From: an uncultured Bacilli bacterium | GTDB taxonomy: Bacteria > Bacillota_I > Bacilli_A > RF39 > UBA660 | Length of the DNA stretch: 12,388 bases | Reading direction: 5' to 3' | Assembly: GCA_947632495.1 (NCBI GenBank) | Contig: CANRPL010000038.1 | Span: 1 to 12,388, forward strand | In this document: piece after piece, positions 5,991 to 11,365 of the stretch | How positions within the stretch are numbered: the first letter of the stretch is position 1 | How the letters are laid out: every line of letters begins with the position of its first letter | Translations under genes and position numbers: made by a program | Notes under the pieces: generated by a model | The model's input: only the letters and a program-made list of their open reading frames with translations | The model's database searches: none | Told to the model about the DNA's origin: nothing

Positions 5991-7206
5991 AATAAAAGAT
6001 GTTAAAGGTAGAGAAATACTAGATTCAAGAGGAAATCCAACCGTTGAAGTTGATGTTATCCTAGAAAATGGTATCGTTGGGCGTGCGGCTGTACCATCAG
6101 GAGCTTCAACCGGCGTTCGTGAAGCTTTAGAGATGCGTGATGGTGGTGATCGTTATTGTGGTAAAGGTGTTTTAAATGCCGTTAATAACGTTAATACTGT
6201 TTTAAGGGATGCTGTTATTGGTATGGATGCAGCTGATCAAAAGACACTAGATTATAAAATGATTGAATTAGATGGTACAGAGACTAAAAGTAAATTAGGC
6301 GCTAATGCTATTTTAGGTGTTAGTATGGCAGCTTTAAAAGCTAGTGCTATTGAAGCTGGTAAACCACTTTATGCTTATATTGGTGAAGGTCGTACCTTAC
6401 CTGTTCCAATGATGAATATCATTAATGGTGGTGCTCATGCAGATAATAATTTAGATTTCCAAGAATTTATGATTATCCCTCAACGTGATACTATTAAGGA
6501 ACGTGTTAGAGTAGGGGCTGAAGTATTCCACAGTCTAAAGAAAGTATTAAATAATAAAGGCTACGCTACTGGCGTTGGTGATGAAGGCGGCTTTGCTCCA
6601 AATTTAGGTTCTAATAAAGAAGGTTTTGATTTAATTATTGAGGCGATTACTAAAGCTGGTTATACTCCTGGTGAAGATGTTAAACTAGCGATTGATGTAG
6701 CTGCTTCTGAATTCTATGAAGATGGTGTATATCACGTTGATGGTAAAGAATTAACAAGTGATGAATTAATTGATTTTTACCAAGAACTTGTTAATACTTA
6801 TCCAATTATCTCTATTGAAGATCCAGTTGATGAAAATGATTGGGAAGGATTTAGAAAGATTACAGAAAGATTAGGCGATAGAATTCAATTAGTAGGTGAT
6901 GATCTATTTGTAACTAATAAAAAATGTCTACAAATGGGTATTGATAATCATGCTGGTAATGCTATTCTTTTAAAGGTTAACCAAATTGGTACGATTACAG
7001 AAACATTAGAAACAATAGAATTAGCTCGTTCTCATGGTTATCGTACGGTTATCTCTCATCGTAGTGGTGAAACGGAAGATACAACCATTGCTGATTTAGC
7101 TGTTGGTCTAGATTTAGGACAAATAAAAACCGGATCTATGTCTAGAACCGATCGTATTTGTAAATATAATCAATTAATGCGTATTGAAGAAGAATTAAAT
7201 AATTAA
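5986..7206 (+). CDS. eno: Enolase (phosphopyruvate hydratase)
   Basis: Enolase interconverts 2-phosphoglycerate and phosphoenolpyruvate in glycolysis and is cytosolic. The 406-residue sequence carries the family blocks. These are S-R-G-N-P-T (14-19), the flexible loop G-A-S-T-G (39-43), G-D-E-G-G-F-A-P with catalytic Glu200, the three Mg ligands Asp237, Glu278 (S-I-E-D-P) and Asp305 (V-G-D-D-L), the catalytic base Lys330 (L-L-K-V-N-Q-I-G-T), S-H-R-S-G-E (357-362) and K-T-G-S (381-384). It is about 25 residues shorter than the usual 430, partly in the loop before T-L-P-V-P-M-M-N. At the C terminus it stops at R-I-E-E-E-L-N-N and lacks the common Y-x-G-xx-x-F-Y tail. All active-site residues are retained, so it should be functional. 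The ATG at 5986 is preceded by AAGGA at 7 bases. It has its own promoter and terminator, so it is monocistronic. Confidence 0.97.
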   Translation: MKIKDVKGREILDSRGNPTVEVDVILENGIVGRAAVPSGASTGVREALEMRDGGDRYCGKGVLNAVNNVNTVLRDAVIGMDAADQKTLDYKMIELDGTETKSKLGANAILGVSMAALKASAIEAGKPLYAYIGEGRTLPVPMMNIINGGAHADNNLDFQEFMIIPQRDTIKERVRVGAEVFHSLKKVLNNKGYATGVGDEGGFAPNLGSNKEGFDLIIEAITKAGYTPGEDVKLAIDVAASEFYEDGVYHVDGKELTSDELIDFYQELVNTYPIISIEDPVDENDWEGFRKITERLGDRIQLVGDDLFVTNKKCLQMGIDNHAGNAILLKVNQIGTITETLETIELARSHGYRTVISHRSGETEDTTIADLAVGLDLGQIKTGSMSRTDRICKYNQLMRIEEELNN

Positions 7207-7233
7207 GGATTATCGTGGATAATCCTTTTTTTT
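7205..7233 (+). terminator. Intrinsic terminator of enolase gene
   Basis: AAGGATTATC (7205-7214), loop GTG and GATAATCCTT (7218-7227) form a perfect 10-bp stem followed by T to 7233. The stem begins within the enolase stop codon. Confidence 0.9.
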
Positions 7234-7257
7234 AAAATAAAAACTGGTTTCCCAGTT
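7234..7257 (-). terminator. Intrinsic terminator of the convergent minus-strand gene
   Basis: Read on the minus strand, AACTGG (7257-7252), loop GAAA and CCAGTT (7247-7242) form a hairpin with a GNRA-type loop. It is followed by TTTATTTT (7241-7234). It overlaps the stop codon of the minus-strand gene and sits back to back with the enolase terminator. Confidence 0.75.
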
Positions 7258-8017
7258 ATCTATATCGTATATGTTCTCCGTATTCGCCTTCCATGCAAGT
7301 ATTAATTTTATCAATCATTGCAACCTTCATATCAGTTGGTTCATTAGCTTTAATTATAAAGCCTTCAGGATGTTTAAAGATAACGTGCATCTTTTCAATA
7401 CTACCAGCCGCTAAAGCTAATGCTTGGCTTTCATGACATAGGTAATAATTACGTCCATAGTGACTTCCCATGTCTTTAAGATGTGTAGCAAGTTCATATC
7501 TTTCCGTTTCTTCAAACGTCATTAACCAATATTTTAAAGAAGTAATTTTACGATTAATACTTAACATCCCATCAATACCAGCTAAATCTAGATTAGCTGT
7601 AATGCGAAGAGCCGCCTCAATATCAGGACTTAACTTTTCATCTTGAAAGGTACATTCTAGACAAGTGGCGATGATTTTAAATACTTTATCACGGTTAAAC
7701 ATTTTCGCACCTATCTTAACACTAAAAGGATTGTTTCGCGTCGTTGTTCCAAAGCATATTTCAATGCCGGGAATCGTTCTGATGCGGTTTAAACAGGCAT
7801 TAAGATAAGATTGTGTATAATCGGTATAAGCAAAACAAATATAGGCTTCATCTAATGGATGATGACCTTTACAGCAAGCTATCGTTGGAATATTATCATC
7901 AATACAAAGATTAATAATCTTTTCTAATGGGGCATAGCCTTCACTAATGCGGGGTACAATATTTTCACGATTAGCTTTCACTTGAACAAAGGGAATAACC
8001 TTTTCTGTATTTTTCAT
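7256..8017 (-). CDS. Unrecognised protein with Cys-Cys-Lys-Gly-His-His motif
   Basis: I do not recognise this 253-residue soluble protein. It has no signal peptide or membrane segment. Two metal-type motifs stand out: I-P-T-I-A-C-C-K-G-H-H (Cys48, Cys49, His52, His53) followed by a strand Y-I-C-F-A-Y, and C-L-E-C (Cys119, Cys122). The first resembles the small-residue, Cys, Gly, His pattern seen in several uncharacterised bacterial proteins, where such residues can bind a metal or nucleotide. I cannot assign a family or reaction. The rest is mixed alpha/beta with Lys-rich strands in the C-terminal third. The start is the ATG at 8017 with GGTGA 5 bases upstream; an in-frame GTG at 8026 lies inside that site. 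It has an extended -10 promoter only about 17 bases ahead and its own terminator, so it is a single-gene unit, convergent with enolase and divergent from the WXG100 operon. Confidence 0.7.
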   Translation of the reverse strand: MKNTEKVIPFVQVKANRENIVPRISEGYAPLEKIINLCIDDNIPTIACCKGHHPLDEAYICFAYTDYTQSYLNACLNRIRTIPGIEICFGTTTRNNPFSVKIGAKMFNRDKVFKIIATCLECTFQDEKLSPDIEAALRITANLDLAGIDGMLSINRKITSLKYWLMTFEETERYELATHLKDMGSHYGRNYYLCHESQALALAAGSIEKMHVIFKHPEGFIIKANEPTDMKVAMIDKINTCMEGEYGEHIRYR

Positions 8018-8033
8018 TTTACTCACCGATTAT

Positions 8034-8042
8034 ATTATATCA
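8034..8042 (-). promoter_or_regulatory. Extended -10 promoter of minus-strand gene
   Basis: Read on the minus strand, TG (8042-8041), A and TATAAT (8039-8034) form an extended -10. Transcription would begin near 8027, giving a leader of about ten bases that starts almost on the GGTGA ribosome site. Confidence 0.6.
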
Positions 8043-8083
8043 TTTATTAAGAAAAATAGTAATCACTATTAGTATTAAGTTGG

Positions 8084-8112
8084 TTGCTATTTTTTAGATT
8101 TTTATTTATAAT
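8084..8112 (+). promoter_or_regulatory. Sigma-A type promoter of the NlpC/P60-like / WXG100 operon
   Basis: TTGCTA (8084-8089) and TATAAT (8107-8112) are spaced 17 bases. GAGGAG (8121-8126) follows 6 bases before the ATG at 8133. The -35 overlaps the right arm of an inverted repeat, AAAAATAG (8052-8059) with CTATTTTT (8087-8094). That repeat lies between this promoter and the divergent one, so a shared operator is possible. Confidence 0.7.
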
Positions 8113-8132
8113 TAATAATAGAGGAGTAGGGT

Positions 8133-9626
8133 ATGTACGTAAAAGATCGTCAAATTGTTGAAAATCTTCGTGTTAAAGCCAATAATTGTTACATAAGTCT
8201 AAATGAATTTACACTATCAGATTTAAAAGATAGTGTTTTAAGTCGTAATGTTTGTACTTCTGTTTTACGAAATATCATTTTTCAGGAGATTGCTAATTTT
8301 GATGAGTTAATTAACTTTTTAAAACGTATTTTAATCTACCAAGTTAAAATATTAGAACGAGAACAACAATTGATTGAAAAAGATTTACAAGTTGATTTGT
8401 TAGAACAAGAAATAGCTGAATTGTTACCTAAATTAGTAGTTATGGAAAGTAATGGTGGCCTTTTTGATGAAGAATTAAAAATACAGATAGATCAAAAGAC
8501 GGCGGAAGCTAATAATCTAAAGCAAGAAGTTGCATCTGAAAGAACAATTATTGAAAATATGAAGAGTGCTTTTACATCATATCGTGTACCGGATGGTGTA
8601 ACGCAGTTATCTTATGGAACTCCTTTATATAGTGTTATTGAAATTGATACGACAACTTTAGAAAGTGTTCGTAGTTATGTTAAATATGTCGCTAATAAAT
8701 TTAAAGTGGAAGCTTATGATCCATATGTTAACTCTGATTTAACAGAGTATTTTGAGGGCTATATATATCAAGTAGATGAAGCATATAACCGTGTTTTAGA
8801 TTGCTTAAATCGTATCTATAAGGCTATTGATTCATATATTAATGAATGTCTAGCTATTGAATATGCATTATCTGGACATATGCGTAAAGGTAATATTGAA
8901 AATAGTGTCGTTGCGACCATTTTAGCTCATCTACCTGATTTAGAAAGTTATAGTTTGACCTTTGCTAATACTATTTCTTTAGCGACACATAATCTTCAAA
9001 AAGAAAAGAAAGTAAGCCTTGATGAAAAGACTAAAGAAAATCAAGATCGCGAACTAGAAGAAAGTATTGAAGCTAGTGGCGGTCTAGGTAGTCGTGAAGC
9101 TGTTGTAGCGGTCGCTACACAATTATCTGAAAAAAGTGATGTTCCATATTTTTATGGTGGTAAAAGTAAAAATAAGGGCTTTAATAATGACTGGGGTAGT
9201 GATCAAAGAATTATGGTTGATGGTAGTGAAGATCAGCCGAAAGGCTCTATCGCACCATATGGATTAGATGCGATTGGCTTTATTGAGTGGGCTCTTAATA
9301 ATGGTGGCTTTAATACTCATTTTGCGGAAGATAAATTAGATGATGAGTTAGGACAATTAGGTGATGTTTTAAAATATAATGTTACCAATTTAAATAAAGA
9401 GGTTGTTAAAGCTGGAGATCTTCTTTATAAAGATCGTAATCATTTGGCTATTATTACCGATATTGATCATGATGAAAAAAATATTAAAGTAGCTGAAGAA
9501 AGAAGCGCTAAAGACGGAATGGTTGTCATTGAAACATCTATTGCCAACTTTGTTGATGAAAATGATTTTAATAGTATTATTCTAATGGAAAAATATTATG
9601 AAAAGTATAATGATGAAAAGAGGTAA
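8133..9626 (+). CDS. Coiled-coil protein with degenerate NlpC/P60-like domain
   Basis: The 497-residue protein has an N-terminal alpha-helical region with a long coiled coil (about 55-145), a second helical region (about 170-290) and a charged linker (about 290-315). A C-terminal domain (about 320-490) matches the NlpC/P60 cysteine-peptidase fold. Recognisable blocks are P-Y-F-Y-G-G (338-343), an N-D-W-G-S-D-Q-R insert (352-359), A-P-Y-G-L-D-A-I-G-F (374-383), K-A-G-D-L (426-430) and N-H-L-A-I (436-440). Active members read D-C-S-G-F where this protein reads D-A-I-G-F, so the nucleophilic Cys is Ala380 (GCG codon at 9270). His437 is retained. The third polar position, often His after the next strand, appears to be Glu455. 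It is probably a non-catalytic pseudo-hydrolase that binds peptide or peptidoglycan. It has no signal peptide. It heads a tight operon with two WXG100 proteins, which suggests export through a type VII system (inference). Confidence 0.8.
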   Translation: MYVKDRQIVENLRVKANNCYISLNEFTLSDLKDSVLSRNVCTSVLRNIIFQEIANFDELINFLKRILIYQVKILEREQQLIEKDLQVDLLEQEIAELLPKLVVMESNGGLFDEELKIQIDQKTAEANNLKQEVASERTIIENMKSAFTSYRVPDGVTQLSYGTPLYSVIEIDTTTLESVRSYVKYVANKFKVEAYDPYVNSDLTEYFEGYIYQVDEAYNRVLDCLNRIYKAIDSYINECLAIEYALSGHMRKGNIENSVVATILAHLPDLESYSLTFANTISLATHNLQKEKKVSLDEKTKENQDRELEESIEASGGLGSREAVVAVATQLSEKSDVPYFYGGKSKNKGFNNDWGSDQRIMVDGSEDQPKGSIAPYGLDAIGFIEWALNNGGFNTHFAEDKLDDELGQLGDVLKYNVTNLNKEVVKAGDLLYKDRNHLAIITDIDHDEKNIKVAEERSAKDGMVVIETSIANFVDENDFNSIILMEKYYEKYNDEKR

Positions 9627-9630
9627 TATC

Positions 9631-9933
9631 GTGAGAGTTAAAGCTGATATCGATAAAATCAAAATGGTGGGCGATAATATTACGGAATCTTCCGTTCTTT
9701 TTGCTAATAAGACACGTGAGTTAGAAAATGCTATTGACGAAATAATTAATTCTTGGCAGGGTGATGATGCTACGCGTTATATCAATCTATTAAAAGAAAA
9801 TTACGTCCGTAATTTAGCAGAGTTAGCTAGTGTTTTAAATGATTATGGCACTTATATTAGTTCTGTTTCACAAATATATGCAAGTTTAGAACAGGGAGCT
9901 ATGATGAATTATAATGGGGGTCATTACGAATGA
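9631..9933 (+). CDS. WXG100-family protein A
   Basis: WXG100 proteins are small helical hairpins exported by type VII secretion, often as dimers or as carriers for larger partners. This one has 100 residues when started at the GTG at 9631, the exact family size. Helix 1 leads to the central turn S-W-Q-G (Trp42, Gly44), and helix 2 ends in Y-A-S-L-E (83-87), which fits the YxxxD/E secretion signal. The GTG is preceded by AGAGG at 7 bases. In-frame ATGs at 9598 and 9610 would add a basic extension and overlap the upstream gene by up to 29 bases. The ribosome site lies in the end of the upstream gene, whose stop is 4 bases before the GTG. The next gene overlaps its stop. Operon position and motif conservation indicate it works with that gene and with the 497-residue protein. 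Confidence 0.85.
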   Translation: MRVKADIDKIKMVGDNITESSVLFANKTRELENAIDEIINSWQGDDATRYINLLKENYVRNLAELASVLNDYGTYISSVSQIYASLEQGAMMNYNGGHYE

Positions 9934-10307
9934 AAATAGCCTATTCGGAAATTGAAGAAAATGTTGTTAAAATTCATACCCTGGCTGTTGAACTACAAAG
10001 GATATTAGAAGATGTTTCTTCCAATATTAATCTATTATCTTCATCTGATATTTGGATGGGACTAGGTGATGAATACGTCGTTAGTAATTATAATAAGTTA
10101 CAGACTAATTTTAATCCTATCTTTGAAGAATTAGAAAGATCAGTTTTGTTTATGAGTGATGTTTCTGATGGCTATCGCCATCTCGATAAAAAAATTAAGA
10201 ATGATATCATGAGTAATTTAAATATTCCTAAATTAGATTATAGTGATTCACGCATTTTTATTCCACGAACTATTGACAAAAAGGATAATAATGAGTATGA
10301 TAAGTAG
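9930..10307 (+). CDS. WXG100-like protein B with C-terminal extension
   Basis: The protein has 125 residues, and its ATG overlaps the stop of the preceding WXG100 gene as ATGA, giving translational coupling. The central turn is I-W-M-G, with Trp42 and Gly44 at the same positions as in the upstream protein. Helix 2 ends in Y-R-H-L-D (82-86), a YxxxD motif at nearly the same place (82 against 83). The roughly 25 extra residues after helix 2 form a charged, Asp/Lys-rich tail not seen in the first protein. The two therefore look like divergent paralogues that form a heterodimer, as in EsxA/EsxB or CFP-10/ESAT-6 pairs. No EssC/EccC-type ATPase or other secretion component lies in the window, so export depends on machinery encoded elsewhere, if it is exported. 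Its last codons carry a promoter for the next gene. Confidence 0.75.
   Translation: MKIAYSEIEENVVKIHTLAVELQRILEDVSSNINLLSSSDIWMGLGDEYVVSNYNKLQTNFNPIFEELERSVLFMSDVSDGYRHLDKKIKNDIMSNLNIPKLDYSDSRIFIPRTIDKKDNNEYDK
10273..10301 (+). promoter_or_regulatory. Consensus promoter inside the end of WXG100 gene B
   Basis: A perfect TTGACA (10273-10278) and TATGAT (10296-10301) are spaced exactly 17 bases, within the last codons of the upstream gene. Transcription would start near 10308, just after that gene's stop, leaving an 84-base leader before the metallophosphoesterase gene. Confidence 0.7.
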
Positions 10308-10344
10308 CACACAGATTGATATGACATAAACAGTTTAGTTGATT

Positions 10345-10378
10345 GGGGAACTATTGCCATACGTAGTTCTCTTTTCTT
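10345..10378 (+). terminator. Terminator-like hairpin in the leader of the metallophosphoesterase gene
   Basis: GGGGAACTA (10345-10353) can pair with TAGTTCTCT (10364-10372) over 9 positions, two of them G-U, around a 10-base loop. It is followed by a T-rich run broken by one C (to 10378). It may terminate the WXG100 operon. Because the TTGACA promoter lies upstream of it, it could also attenuate transcription into the next gene. Confidence 0.5.
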
Positions 10379-10391
10379 TAAGAGGTGAAGT

Positions 10392-11285
10392 ATGAAAGAG
10401 ATTATCCTTTCCCAAATGCAATTGGGGACAACATTAGAGGAATTGTCAAAGGTAACTGGTCAAAGTGAAAAAAGAGTAGGTATGGTTTTAAAAATGCTTG
10501 AAAATGAAGGTTATCTTTTTCATCGTGCTTTTGATAGTAATGGCAATATTAAATATTCTTATGGCGATTTATTTAATCAAGAAGACTATACGTTAAATAT
10601 TACCGGTAATGAATTGCGAGCTCTTTTTATATCGGATATTCATGCTGGTCGCTTTAATGATGGGATGCCTTTTTTGGAAAACATTTTTGAATATGCTGAT
10701 AAGAATAATATTCATGTTATTTTTATTTTGGGTGATGTTTTTGAAGGACCAGGTTTTACCTCACGTACTTTTTGTGAATCTACTGATGAAGAGATTCGTT
10801 ATTTCTTAAAGAATTATCCTTTTAAATCTAATATGATTAGTTTTGTTATTTATGGTAATCATGATCTAGCTATTGCTGAATTAGAGAAAATTGATATTGC
10901 CAAACGTTTAGCTGTACGACCTGATATTATTAATTTAGGTTATGGTGTCGGTAAGATATGTTTAAAAAATGATACTTTGTGGCTTCAACATAATCTTGTT
11001 CTAGCTAAACAGCCCGTTCCAACTTTTAATGCTCGTCTTATATATAAAGGCCATAGTCATCTATTTGGAATCCATGATAATATTGTTAATGTCCCAGCTT
11101 TATTAAATGAACAATTTCCTATGGACACGATAAGTACAGGCTTTTTAGATACTACCTTTTTCTTTGATGAAGATGGTTATATCGATAGTGAATTAATTCG
11201 TCATTTTGCTTATTTTCATGACAAATTTTGTTTAGCTAATGAGATTTCTCATTCATTATTATTTAAAGTAAAAAAGAAAATATAA
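10392..11285 (+). CDS. Helix-turn-helix / metallophosphoesterase fusion protein
   Basis: The 297-residue cytosolic protein has an N-terminal winged-helix-like segment (about 1-45: L-E-E-L-S-K-V-T-G-Q-S then a recognition-type helix and E-G-Y-L). A calcineurin-type metallophosphoesterase domain (about 75-285) follows. All metal-binding blocks are present: S-D-I-H (Asp82, His84), G-D-V (Asp115), Y-G-N-H-D (Asn156, His157), Q-H-N (His200) and K-G-H-S-H (His221, His223). Catalysis on a phosphoester is therefore expected, but the substrate (cyclic nucleotide, protein, nucleic acid or other) is not readable. The block spacing suggests similarity to DNA polymerase II small-subunit or Mre11-like branches, without certainty. 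Ribosome site AGAGGTGA (10381-10388) lies just before the ATG. It is separated from the WXG100 genes by a promoter and a terminator-like hairpin, so it is probably regulated independently. Confidence 0.82.
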   Translation: MKEIILSQMQLGTTLEELSKVTGQSEKRVGMVLKMLENEGYLFHRAFDSNGNIKYSYGDLFNQEDYTLNITGNELRALFISDIHAGRFNDGMPFLENIFEYADKNNIHVIFILGDVFEGPGFTSRTFCESTDEEIRYFLKNYPFKSNMISFVIYGNHDLAIAELEKIDIAKRLAVRPDIINLGYGVGKICLKNDTLWLQHNLVLAKQPVPTFNARLIYKGHSHLFGIHDNIVNVPALLNEQFPMDTISTGFLDTTFFFDEDGYIDSELIRHFAYFHDKFCLANEISHSLLFKVKKKI

Positions 11286-11307
11286 TAGATAATATATATT
11301 TTTTTTT
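11277..11307 (+). terminator. Possible weak A/T-only terminator
   Basis: AAAATATA (11277-11284) can pair with TATATTTT (11295-11302), followed by an unbroken T run to 11307. The stem has only A-T pairs, so the hairpin is weak. The T run and the new promoter just downstream are the main support. Confidence 0.35.
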
Positions 11308-11314
11308 GTTATTT

Positions 11315-11323
11315 TGGTATAAT
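11315..11323 (+). promoter_or_regulatory. Extended -10 promoter of murC
   Basis: TGG-TATAAT (TATAAT at 11318-11323) is an extended -10 with no clear -35 in the T-rich sequence before it. A second TATAAT follows at 11324-11329. The ribosome site GAAAGAGG (11353-11360) precedes the murC ATG by 5 bases. Confidence 0.6.
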
Positions 11324-11365
11324 TATAATAGTGAATAGATAAAATACTTTAGGAAAGAGGATTTT

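Noticed and set aside
9598..9630. Upstream ATG starts (9598, 9610) for WXG100 protein A
   Set aside because: The GTG at 9631 gives the standard 100 residues with Trp at position 42 and has AGAGG at 7 bases. The upstream ATGs overlap the previous gene.
9930..9933. Possible reassignment of TGA to Trp, as in mycoplasmas
   Set aside because: WXG100 A ends with TGA, the Trp codons in conserved motifs are TGG, and no gene needs readthrough.
10609..10809. 66-residue frame on the plus strand
   Set aside because: It is an out-of-frame shadow inside the metallophosphoesterase gene, with no ribosome site.
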